NCBI RefSeq assembly: GCF_046480435.1
Contig: NZ_PKGC01000019.1
DNA length: 47,473 nt
DNA from: Limnospira platensis
GTDB lineage: Bacteria; Cyanobacteriota; Cyanobacteriia; Cyanobacteriales; Microcoleaceae
Strand: one strand, 5' to 3'
Part shown: positions 1 through 9,000 of the stretch, in pieces
Numbering within the stretch: the first letter of the stretch is position 1
How the letters are laid out: each line of letters begins with the position of its first letter
Translations under genes and position numbers: made by a program
The notes under the pieces: generated by a model
The model's input: only the letters and a program-made list of their open reading frames with translations
Told to the model about the DNA's origin: nothing
Databases searched by the model: none

Positions 1-735
1 TGTTGATGGATTGACTATCTGAATAAACCCATATATATGTCTTCACAGTTTCCCAGAAGTAGGTTGGGTGTAGCGCAGCGAAACCCAACGCCACCATGGT
101 TTTCCCCACCAGTCAAATTGACAGGGGGTTGGGTTGCACCCAACCTACTATTGTTGATGGATTGACTATCTGAATAAACCCATATATATGTCTTCACAGT
201 TTCCCATAAGTAGGTTGGGTGTAGCGCAGCGAAACCCAACGCCACGATGGTTTTCCCCACCAGTCAAATTGACAGGGGGTTGGGTTGCACCCAACCTACT
301 ATTGTTGATGGATTGACTATCTGAATAAACCCATATATATGTCTTCACAGTTTCCCATAAGTAGGTTGGGTGTAGCGCAGCGAAACCCAACGCCACCATG
401 GTTTTCCCCACCAGTCAAATTGACAGGGGGTTGGGTTGCACCCAACTACTATTGTTGATGGATTGACTATCTGAATAAACCCATATATATGTCGGCACAG
501 ATTCCCATTCTTTAATGGTAGGTCAATTTGGGGGATTTGTCAAGGATAAGTAGGTTGGGTGTAGCGCAGCGAAACCCAACGCCACCATGGTTTTCCCCAC
601 CAGTCAAATTGACAGGGGGTTGGGTTGCACCCAACTACTATTGTTGATGGATTGACTATCTGAATAAACCCATATATATGTCGGCACAGATTCCCATTCT
701 TTAATGGTAGGTCAATTTGGGGGATTTGTCAAGGG
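1..735. repeat. Tandem array of ~151-189 bp hairpin-bearing repeat units
   Basis: Units begin with TGTTGATGGATTGACTATCT at about 1, 152, 303, 453 and 642, giving periods of 151, 151, 150 and 189 bp and a truncated last unit. Each full unit contains a 13-bp perfect inverted repeat: AGTAGGTTGGGTG (58-70 in unit 1) and CACCCAACCTACT (137-149). Each arm can also fold by itself, for example GGTTGGGT-TGC-ACCCAACC. The last two units carry a variant block with TTTAATGGTAGGTCAATTTG. Stop-free frames across the array only reflect the period. Short GTAGGTTGGGT/ACCCAAC repeats are known to be dispersed in filamentous cyanobacteria; calling this a MITE-like or REP-like element is an inference. Confidence 0.9.
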
Positions 736-830
736 GAAAACCTGGGATTTTGGGAGTTTTTTTAAGGATGGCTGAAACAGGTGATTTGGGGCGGGTTGGG
801 TGAGGGGGTAGAGAAGGGGTTGATTGATAG

Positions 831-864
831 GGTTGGGTTGCACCCAACCTACTATTGTTGATGG
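831..864. repeat. Partial copy of the hairpin repeat abutting the larA-like gene
   Basis: The stretch repeats the right end of the array unit: GGTTGGGTTGCACCCAACCT followed by ACTATTGTTGATGG. It is separated from the main array by about 95 bp of unique sequence. It ends two bases before the ATG at 866, so the element lies exactly at the 5' end of the following coding region. Confidence 0.85.
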
Positions 865-865
865 T

Positions 866-2062
866 ATGATGGCGCTAATTGCTGAGATTCAAATCAATAT
901 GAAAATTATCACCCTAGAACCAGTTGAGCTGATTTCGGTTGATGCCATTATCGGCAAAATCACCGATTATTTATTATCCCTAAATCAACAGTACGATCGC
1001 CTTCTGATTATCTGTGAAGATGTCACCCGTTCCACACCTATTAACCTATTTTTCCCCCAATTATTAAGGTTTCTGCACAGACATTCATCCCCGGAGATTT
1101 CCGTAATATTTGCCTTGGGAACTCATCGACCGATGACCGAGACAGAAATGCTCAATAAATTGGGAATATCCCCTAGGGAAGCTGAAAATATTAACCTGTT
1201 AAATCATCATGCCTTTGATGATAGTCATTTAGTCGAAATTGGCGTAATTGATGGGGTCACTGTCAAGTTAAATAGGGTGATGATTAATCAGGATGTCGTG
1301 ATGTGTTTTGGGAGTGTATTTCCTCATCGAGTTGTGGGATTTTCTGGGGGGACAAAATATCTTTGTCCGGGAATTGCTAATCAAGCCATAATTGATTACA
1401 CCCACTGGAAAAGTAATCTGTTCCCTACGGAAGAAATTATGGCAAAAGTGGATAATCCCATTAGGGATATATTAGCGCAAGTGGGGGAGTTAGCTACTCA
1501 AGCATTTCCGGCTACTTTGGTTTCGGTTAACTTTGTTACCCTTCCCACTGGTATTGTTGATGTGTTTGTGGGTGATTTACAATCTTCCTATCGTCAGGCG
1601 GCCGCACTTAGTGCTAAATTGTTTTTAAAAACTGTTGAACCCTGCGATAAATTGCTGGCTATTGTGGATGATAAAAGTGCGGATTTTTGGCAGGCTGCTA
1701 AAGCGGTTTATAACTGTGCAGATATTGTCAGAGATGGGGGAATTTTGGTGGTGAGAGGAAGGTTAGCTGAGGGGATTTCTGCCACCCACGGCGATATTAT
1801 TAATCAATTCGGTTATGCTATTCCTGAACAGGTGAAAAAATGGGTTAATTCGGGAGAGTTAAATAATCCCCTAGTGGCTAGTCATTTAATTCGGGTGGGT
1901 CAGCATTTACAGCGAATTAAGGTATTTTTAGCATCAGAATATATTGATGAGAAAATGTGCGATCGCATTAATTTAGGTTATCGCGACCCAGCCAGTTTAG
2001 AAACCTCAGAATTTGATGCTATTGTTTACCATGCTACCGATTTAATTTTAAGGCGAAAATAG
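866..2062 (+). CDS. LarA-like nickel-pincer racemase/epimerase family protein (DUF2088)
   Basis: The product resembles the lactate racemase LarA family, which uses a nickel-pincer nucleotide (NPN) covalently bound to a lysine to racemise or epimerise alpha-hydroxyacids. Visible family motifs are EDVTRSTP, ALGTHRPMT (first catalytic His), VFPHRVVGFSGGTKYLCPG (second His and the cofactor Lys) and DYTHW (His of the nickel site). The open frame extends back to a TTG at 824, but those codons lie in a repeat copy. ATG 866, 869 or 899 (reading MKIITLEPVE) are better starts, though none has a clear Shine-Dalgarno. No larB, larC or larE is in the window, so the cofactor would have to be made elsewhere. 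LarA homologues act on many hydroxyacids, so lactate should not be assumed. The 3' end overlaps the convergent permease gene by 15 bp. Confidence 0.8.
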   Translation: MMALIAEIQINMKIITLEPVELISVDAIIGKITDYLLSLNQQYDRLLIICEDVTRSTPINLFFPQLLRFLHRHSSPEISVIFALGTHRPMTETEMLNKLGISPREAENINLLNHHAFDDSHLVEIGVIDGVTVKLNRVMINQDVVMCFGSVFPHRVVGFSGGTKYLCPGIANQAIIDYTHWKSNLFPTEEIMAKVDNPIRDILAQVGELATQAFPATLVSVNFVTLPTGIVDVFVGDLQSSYRQAAALSAKLFLKTVEPCDKLLAIVDDKSADFWQAAKAVYNCADIVRDGGILVVRGRLAEGISATHGDIINQFGYAIPEQVKKWVNSGELNNPLVASHLIRVGQHLQRIKVFLASEYIDEKMCDRINLGYRDPASLETSEFDAIVYHATDLILRRK

Positions 2063-3061
2063 CCATAACCACATAGGTATTGTCATTAATAAACCCACCG
2101 AACCTAAAGCCACCGTAGCTACGGATAAATCCTTATCCAGACCATAGGCGATCGCATAAATTACCGTAGCAATAGAAGGCGGCATAGCCATTTGGAGAAC
2201 AATCGCTAATCTGGGTAAACCTGTCACTCCAAAAAACATCAAACCTGTACCTACTACCAAGGGAACCACAATCATTTTAATGGCTAGACAAATCAAGGCT
2301 TGGCTGAATTTTTGCAGTTTCCCTAATTGGCTAAGTTGAATGCCAATCATAATAATAGCTAAGGTAACAATAGACCAAGCCGAAGTTCTTAAAGCATTTT
2401 CTGCCAGGTCTGGAAGGGGAACATGGCGGAAAAAAAAGCCAAACCCAAAACTCCATAAAGCCGGATTTCCAAAAATAATTTGTAGTGGATTTTTACGACG
2501 TTGTGCTAGGGGATTATTCCCATAATTAGCCGAAATCATATAGCCGATGCCGTGGAGTCCGGGACTGGTGGCGAGGGTGTTATAAAGAACCGCCCATAAA
2601 AAGTATTCAGGACCAATTAAAGACAGGACTACAGGAAACCCTAAATAAGAGGTATTTCCTACCATCATAGCTAGTAAAAAACTGCCTTGGGTTGGTTGAG
2701 TCCAGGCGGTTTCTGGGATGGGTTGATCTGGTTTTACATGGCGGGGGTCAACCATACCTGAAGCTATGGCTTTAATGCGTTCATCACTGATTTCTAATTC
2801 CATCCAAAAACGCGCAAAAATTGCCCCAACCAATATGGCAACCCATCCAGCAATAGGGGAAATCCAAATATATCCAGAGATATCAACTCCCCGCATAAAG
2901 GCAATGATGCCGAGGGGAACACCAATCCAATAGAGAAACTGGCCTAAATACTTAGATGTACTAGCGGGGAGTTTTTTACCGAGTATAAATCCTAGTAAAG
3001 CCCAGCCAATTAAATTGATGTATAATCTAACAATTGGATTTTCTAATATAGTTAAAATCAT
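2048..3061 (-). CDS. Auxin efflux carrier (AEC) family permease
   Basis: A 337-residue, very hydrophobic protein with about ten predicted membrane segments arranged as two halves, typical of the AEC/bile-acid-type transporter fold. The middle carries a soluble loop (roughly residues 90-125) followed by LLAMMVGNTSYLGFPVVLSL, which matches the conserved N-T-x-Y-x-G-F-P region of the family. Bacterial AEC members often export or import small carboxylates such as malate or malonate. The convergent LarA-like neighbour and the next-door uronate-dehydrogenase-like gene make a hydroxyacid or sugar-acid substrate plausible, but this is inference. The start is an ATG at 3061; the stop overlaps the larA-like gene. 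Confidence 0.85.
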   Translation of the reverse strand: MILTILENPIVRLYINLIGWALLGFILGKKLPASTSKYLGQFLYWIGVPLGIIAFMRGVDISGYIWISPIAGWVAILVGAIFARFWMELEISDERIKAIASGMVDPRHVKPDQPIPETAWTQPTQGSFLLAMMVGNTSYLGFPVVLSLIGPEYFLWAVLYNTLATSPGLHGIGYMISANYGNNPLAQRRKNPLQIIFGNPALWSFGFGFFFRHVPLPDLAENALRTSAWSIVTLAIIMIGIQLSQLGKLQKFSQALICLAIKMIVVPLVVGTGLMFFGVTGLPRLAIVLQMAMPPSIATVIYAIAYGLDKDLSVATVALGSVGLLMTIPMWLWLFSP

Positions 3062-3109
3062 GACAGGTTAATGCTAGAATAGACTGGATTTGACTGGTTG
3101 ACAAGGGAA

Positions 3110-3820
3110 ATGCGAAAGGTTCTGATTACGGGTGCGGCTGGACAAATTGGCCGATCGCTTCGAGAATTGTTAGCTGGCTGTTATCAATTCCGATGTTTGG
3201 ATCTTAAACCGATTTCTGATGCTGATGAGGTCATCATAGCGGATATTGCTGATTTTGAGGCGGTCTCCCAGGCTATGGAGGGGGTTGATGGGGTAATTCA
3301 TCTGGCGAGTAACCCAGACGTACAACAGCCTTGGGAAGATGTCTATCAGGGGGGAATTGCGGGAACTTATAATGTGTTTGAGGCGGCGAGACGAGTGGGG
3401 ATAAAGCAGTTAATTTATGCTAGTAGTAATCATGTTTCCGGGTGGCGAGAAGTGATTGGGGAGTCGGATATCACCCCGGAAATGGTGGTGAGACCTGATT
3501 CTTTATATGGGGTTGGTAAGGCTTTTGGGGAGGCGTTGGCGCAGTTTTTTGTAGACCAATATGGGATGTCGATTATTTGCTTGCGGATTGGTTCGTTTTT
3601 GCCATATCCTAATAGCGATCGCAGTTGGAAAACTTGGTGTAGTCCCAGAGATTTGGCGCAATTGGTGCAAAAATCCCTAGATCATCAAGATTTGGGTTTT
3701 CAGATTTTTTATGGGGTTTCTAACAATACTAATCGGATTTGGGACATTGAAAATGCCCGCCAATTAATCGACTATCAGCCCCAAGACAATGCCGAATTAA
3801 ACAGGAATACTAACTCCTAA
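3110..3820 (+). CDS. NAD(P)-dependent epimerase/dehydratase, uronate-dehydrogenase-like extended SDR
   Basis: Extended short-chain dehydrogenase. The N-terminus reads MRKVLITGAAGQIG, giving the Rossmann GxxGxxG loop; ASSNHVSGW and YGVGKAFGE supply the YxxxK catalytic pair, and CLRIGSFLP and SPRDLA follow. The SNHV-G, CLRIGS and SPRDL arrangement resembles uronate dehydrogenases, which oxidise galacturonate or glucuronate to aldarolactones; that substrate is not proven. At 237 residues it is slightly short, and the C-terminal end (after IDYQPQDNAE) looks abbreviated. I chose ATG 3110 over the TTG at 3098 because the Rossmann strand normally begins right at the N-terminus; an AAGGGA lies very close upstream. 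It is divergent from the permease, with about 48 bp between start codons. Confidence 0.8.
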   Translation: MRKVLITGAAGQIGRSLRELLAGCYQFRCLDLKPISDADEVIIADIADFEAVSQAMEGVDGVIHLASNPDVQQPWEDVYQGGIAGTYNVFEAARRVGIKQLIYASSNHVSGWREVIGESDITPEMVVRPDSLYGVGKAFGEALAQFFVDQYGMSIICLRIGSFLPYPNSDRSWKTWCSPRDLAQLVQKSLDHQDLGFQIFYGVSNNTNRIWDIENARQLIDYQPQDNAELNRNTNS

Positions 3821-3848
3821 ATTTCCCCATTATATCAGAAATTAATCA

Positions 3849-4379
3849 ATGTTTAAAAAAAGGTTTCTCAGATTTTTAAATCAGTTTAAAGACGAGAATT
3901 TTTTAGGGATGATTCACTGGGTAGAGAATTGCGTCTCTAAAATTTTGTCGGTGGCTTTAATTTTGGTGATCATCGTTTCTCTGGTTGATTTGATTCGGGT
4001 GTTGTTGACGGATTTATTTACCTCCAAACCAACCGGGTTTTTTGATGCCACTTTAATCGAGATTTTTGGGCTATTCTTGAATATTTTAATTGCTTTGGAG
4101 TTGTTGGAAAATATCACGGCTTATTTAAAAAAGCATATTGTTCAAGTTGAGTTAGTCGTGGTGACAGCTTTAATTGCTGTCTCCCGAAAGATTATCATTT
4201 TTGACACCAATAAATATCAAAAAATAGATGTGGTGGCTTTGGCAGGTGCGAGTTTAGCTTTGGCTGCGAGTTATTGGTTAATTCGGACTATGAATGAAGA
4301 TATTGCCATCAAAAATAAAAGGTTTAACAAGTCTCGAAAATCTCGCCCCGATGATGAGGAAGACCAGGAACATGATTAA
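3849..4379 (+). CDS. PsiE-like phosphate-starvation-inducible membrane protein
   Basis: A 176-residue protein with four hydrophobic segments (about residues 32-50, 67-87, 100-115 and 127-143). It carries the PsiE-family signature ALELLENITAYLKKHIVQVE followed by a V-x-x-T-A-L-I-A-x-S-R-K-I-I segment. The C-terminus is highly charged (RPDDEEDQEHD) and presumably cytoplasmic. PsiE is named from an E. coli phosphate-starvation-inducible gene, but its molecular role is unknown. The gene follows the SDR by 28 bp and could be co-transcribed with it. The next gene starts 225 bp downstream. Confidence 0.8.
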   Translation: MFKKRFLRFLNQFKDENFLGMIHWVENCVSKILSVALILVIIVSLVDLIRVLLTDLFTSKPTGFFDATLIEIFGLFLNILIALELLENITAYLKKHIVQVELVVVTALIAVSRKIIIFDTNKYQKIDVVALAGASLALAASYWLIRTMNEDIAIKNKRFNKSRKSRPDDEEDQEHD

Positions 4380-4438
4380 CATTAATTTAATCGAAATTCG
4401 ACAGTTGGTTAAAATTCAGTAACCATCCATTTTTATAT

Positions 4439-4458
4439 ATCTTAATATCTGTTAAGAT
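4439..4458. promoter_or_regulatory. Perfect inverted repeat, possible operator (Pho-box-like) upstream of the signalling operon
   Basis: ATCTTAA-tatctg-TTAAGAT is a 7-bp perfect inverted repeat in an AT-rich intergenic region about 150 bp upstream of the binding-protein gene. The same bases can be read as two imperfect direct elements (CTTAATAT and GTTAAGAT) 10 bp apart, loosely like the PyTTAAPyPy repeats of cyanobacterial Pho boxes. The preceding gene is PsiE-like. Function as an operator is only a suggestion. Confidence 0.3.
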
Positions 4459-4604
4459 AACTTCACTAAATAATTAGGGATAATCCCCAGCAGCTATCGT
4501 ATCCAGTCAACTGATCAAATGTTGATAATCTTAATAGATTCCGTGGTAAAATTGGATACAGTTATGAGATAAGTTTCCACAATAGTTGTAGGTAGTATTT
4601 TACC

Positions 4605-5981
4605 ATGCAAACACGCCAAGAATTTATTAAGTATGGTCTCCTATTCTTATTATCATTAGGGGTAGTGACCTGTAACACCTCCCCATCGTCTGTGGGTTCT
4701 GGTGCTAGGGATAGGACATTTAGGGTTTGGTGGCAACAGGGGTTTTATCCAGAAGAAACTCAAGAAATCGAGAGATTAGTAAGGGAGTGGGAAAATGAGA
4801 CCGGAAATCGGGTAGAATTGACGTTCTACAGTGATGGAGATATGCTGACAGAAACCCAGAATGCGATCGCTGCAGTTAATCTTCCCGACCTGTTGTTTAG
4901 CACGGGCAAAGTCGAAACCTTAATACCTAGTTTAGCGTGGGATAATCAACTGGTTGATCTATCCGATATAATTAATCCTCTGCGAAGCATTTACGATCCG
5001 CAAGCCCTAGAATCGGTAGCATACAAAAACGCCGAAACTGGACAAACCGGAAAATATGCAGCCCCCCTCAGCCAGCAAACTATTCATATTCACTACTGGA
5101 AACCCCTAGTAGCACAAGCGGGATTTAGTAGCGATCGCATTCCTCAAGACTGGGAGGGATTTTGGCAATTTTGGAAAGACATTCAAGACGAATTACGTTC
5201 CCAGGGTCAGCAAAATATCTATGCCTTTGGTTTCCCCATGTCCCCCGCCGCCAGTGATACCTACTTCACCTTTGAGCAATTTTTAACAGCCCACAATGTA
5301 CAATTAATTAGCCCCACAGGAAAACTGCAAGTTAGGGAACCCCGGGTGCGTCAAGGCTTGATTAACGCCCTGACCGAATACACCAACCTTTATAAAGATG
5401 GCTATGTTCCCCCTAGTGCCATCGACTGGGCAAATCCTGATAATAACATCTCTTTCCTGAGTCGAAATTCAATTTTAACCGCTAATCCATCCCTATCAAT
5501 TCCCGGTTCCCAGCGTCAGGATACCCAGACCTATTTTCAAGATTTAGTCACCATAGACTGGCCCAACACACTAAATGGCGATCGCCTTAATTCCGTTTCC
5601 AGTGTCAAAATGGTTGTTATATTTAAAGAGTCCCCCAATCACGAACAAGCCAAAAGTCTACTATCCTATCTAATTCAACCAGAGAACTTAGGTTCCTATC
5701 TTCAGGGTGCCCAAGGACGCTATTTTCCGGTAATGCCAAAACTATTAGAAGATCCATTTTGGACAAATCCCGAAGATCCGCATATTTCAGCGTCTGTTCA
5801 GCAATATCAGCAAGCTAGGCCATTTGCACAATCATTTAATCCGGCTTATTCTCAAGTGCTATCGGATAATATTTGGGGTCAGGTTATCCGTGCTATTGTA
5901 GCTGATGGTATCTCACCAGAACAGGCAGCGGATCGGGCGATCGCTGAAATTGAGGCTATTTTCACCAAGTGGGAGCAATAA
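4605..5981 (+). CDS. Extracellular solute-binding lipoprotein (family 1 sugar type) without cognate permease
   Basis: A 458-residue family 1 solute-binding protein. The N-terminus MQTRQEFIKYGLLFLLSLGV ends in VVTC-NTS, a probable lipobox, although Thr at -1 is unusual. Features of sugar-binding proteins include FRVWWQQGFYPEETQEIERL at the mature start, NLPDLLFSTG, YAAPLSQQTIHIHYWK and a C-terminal PENLGSYLQGAQGRYFPVMP. No ABC permease or ATPase gene is nearby. Instead the gene lies 54 bp upstream of a sensor kinase in the same orientation. I infer that it feeds ligand information to the kinase rather than to transport. No strong Shine-Dalgarno is visible before the ATG. The exact ligand cannot be read from the sequence. 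Confidence 0.82.
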   Translation: MQTRQEFIKYGLLFLLSLGVVTCNTSPSSVGSGARDRTFRVWWQQGFYPEETQEIERLVREWENETGNRVELTFYSDGDMLTETQNAIAAVNLPDLLFSTGKVETLIPSLAWDNQLVDLSDIINPLRSIYDPQALESVAYKNAETGQTGKYAAPLSQQTIHIHYWKPLVAQAGFSSDRIPQDWEGFWQFWKDIQDELRSQGQQNIYAFGFPMSPAASDTYFTFEQFLTAHNVQLISPTGKLQVREPRVRQGLINALTEYTNLYKDGYVPPSAIDWANPDNNISFLSRNSILTANPSLSIPGSQRQDTQTYFQDLVTIDWPNTLNGDRLNSVSSVKMVVIFKESPNHEQAKSLLSYLIQPENLGSYLQGAQGRYFPVMPKLLEDPFWTNPEDPHISASVQQYQQARPFAQSFNPAYSQVLSDNIWGQVIRAIVADGISPEQAADRAIAEIEAIFTKWEQ

Positions 5982-6035
5982 TAGTCCACAGCCCACCATG
6001 CTAACCCAAATCAGGTTATAGCGAGAGGTAAACAG

Positions 6036-9000
6036 ATGAAACTCCTCAATCAAAGCCTACTGTCAAAATTGGTGGGTTACTTTTTCTTACTGTCCGGTGT
6101 CACCGTTGGGCTGGTTAGCTTTACTGTTAACATTCGCGCGCGGGAGTCCCTGCAACAATCAGTTTTTGAGAGATTGCAGGTAGCTACTTCCCTCAAAGCC
6201 CATCAGGTCAACAAATGGGCAGAAACTCAACGGCGAGAAACCCTAGCCACCGCTAGTAACTTAACCGTCAGGACTCAAGCCGCAATTCTGGTAGACCCCA
6301 ACGCCACAGAAGCCCAAAAATCTCAAGCTCAAGAGATAATCAACCAAGAATTAACTCAAATCCTCGCCCTCAAGCCCGAAATTGATCGCATTTCTCTACT
6401 GACCACCGCTGGAATTATCATCTATTCTACTGACCCCACCACTATCGGAAACTATCAACCGCTAGGCAATACTACCACCTATTTTGAAAGTATAGAGTCA
6501 GGCGATCGAGTCCGTCCTAATTTTTACACCTCCACCAAAACTGGGCGACCCATGGTCACCCTAGCCTCCCCGGTTTTTAGTCCTAGGTCTTCCACTAGCG
6601 CCACCCTGGATATACCAGAGTCAGATAATATCATTGCTATTCAAACCCTGTTGGCTAACGGAGGCTTTTATAATGGTTCCATTGACAATATATGGGGCGT
6701 GGAAACCGAAACAGCCATCCAAGACGCTCAAAATGCCTATGGACTGCCAGTAACTGGACAACCCGATCGCGCCACCCTCCAACAATTAGTGCAATCAACC
6801 AACAATATTAATTTAACCCCAGAAAATCAACGTATAGCTGTCATTGCCATAGATTTAAACCTGAATAGTATCGATGAAATTATCCGAAAAAGGGCGGGTT
6901 TGGGAAACAGTGGCGAAACTTATTTAGTCGGTCGTTTAGAAAGCCAAAGCGCTTTGATTTCTAGTCACCAAATCGGAGAAGAAAAACTGATCCAAGCTGT
7001 TAGCAGTCCCGGAATTGATGCAGCTTTGCGGGGAGAAACCGGAGAGGGTATTTATCGCAATTATGATGGTATTCCCGTGATTGGGGTATATACCTGGTTG
7101 GAAGAGCAAAATTTGGCTTTGATTGCCGAAATGGAACAAAAAGAAGCCTTTGCTCCCGCTAATCGCCTCGCTAAAGATATCTTGTTGCTAGGGTTGACTT
7201 CTATCAGTTTACTGTTGATTGCTGTATATCTGTTAACTCGCAAAATTACTCAACCTATTCTGGCAATTACTGAGACTGCTTTAAAGGTTTCTGATGGCAA
7301 TTTTGACTGTCAAGCACCCGTTTTAACTCAAGACGAAATTGGGATTTTGGCTCGGACTTTTAATCAGATGATTACTGACATTAAAGAGTTTAATCAACAG
7401 TTATCTGATGCTAATAAATATTTAGAAGAGAGGGTGAAAATGGCTACCGTTGAACTTCAGGAAACTTTGGCTAATCTGACTTCAATTATTGACCACATTG
7501 CTGATGGATTGTTAGTTACTGATGCTGAAGGTAAAATTACTCGCACTAATCCGGCTTTGGCTAATTTGTTTGCTTTGGGAGATTTAGATATACGGGGTAA
7601 ATTGTGCAGCGAAGCCTTTAGTGGGGATGTGCTGAATTTGCTTTTGCAGTCTAAGGCTCAACCTCTGGATGCTTTCCAAGGGGAAGTCAAATTAGAAGGC
7701 GATCGCATTGGTCAAGCCGTCGCTAAGGGTGTACTTAAACAGGTATCTTCCCCATCAGGTTCAGAAGAATTAATATATATTGGTTCAGTGGTATTATTTA
7801 GGGATATTACCGCTGAAAAAGAAATAGATCGGATGAAAACTGATTTTATCTCCACCGTATCCCACGAATTAAGAACACCTTTAACCTCTGTTTTGGGGTT
7901 TGCTAAATTGATTCAGAAAAAACTGGATGATGTGATTTTACCCTTCATTAAAACTGATGACACAAAAATCAATAGAGCCGTTAATCAAGTCGCTAGTAAT
8001 GTAGATATTATTGTTTCAGAAGGCATACGATTAACCAATCTAATTAATGATGTGCTTGATATTGCCAAAATGGAAGCTGGTAAGACCGAATGGCATATAG
8101 AACCCTTATCTATCAAAACCGTAGTAGAACGAGCCATATCTGCCACTACTTCTTTATTTAATAACAAGCCAATTAAATTAATTGTAAATATGCCGGACAA
8201 TCTCCCCGATATTATGGGAGACAATGATAAATTAATGCAGGTTTTTATTAACTTAATTTCTAATGCTGTAAAATTCACAGAAACAGGCAATGTAACATTA
8301 AAATTAATGGCGGTCAAGTCCGCGATTAAAGTGTCCGTAAAAGACACAGGTTGTGGTATTGATGCTGCTGATAGAGAACAGGTTTTCGAGAAGTTTAAAC
8401 AGGTAGGTAATACCCTAACTAATAAACCGCAAGGAACTGGTTTAGGCTTGCCAATTTGCCAAGAAATTATCCAGCATCACGGCGGGTCGATTTGGGTAGA
8501 AAGTCAGGTGGGAGTGGGTAGTACCTTCTATTTTACCTTGCCTTTACCTGATGACCAAGATATCCAAAACGCTGTTAAAACTCTTGATTTGCAATCTTTA
8601 ATTAATCACCTAACTAATGAAAAACATCAGGATAATCAGTCCATAGGAGAACATAAAAAGACTATTTTAATCGTGGATGATGACCCAAGTATTAGAGAGT
8701 TATTGCGTCAAGAATTAGATGCGGAAGGCTATAATGTCCGCTTGGCGAAAGATGGTCGAGAAGCCATTAGTCAAATTAAACAAAATCCACCAGATTTAGT
8801 AATTCTTGATATTATTATGCCGGAGATTAATGGTTTTGATGTGGCGGCTATTTTAAAACATGACCCGGAAACTCAGCATATTCCTATTTTGGTTGTCTCC
8901 GCTGATGACTCAGTTAGTCGTGGCTATCAGGTAGGGGTTGATAAATACCTAACTAAGCCAGTGGCTCAAGAAACTTTATTACAAGAAGTTAAATCTTTGT

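Noticed and set aside
15..411. Two overlapping 81-codon minus-strand frames in the left repeat array
   Set aside because: They repeat each other because the 151-bp unit is open in that frame; no ribosome binding site or family match.
1..735. CRISPR array
   Set aside because: Units are 150-189 bp and nearly identical along their whole length, with no short repeats separated by unique spacers.
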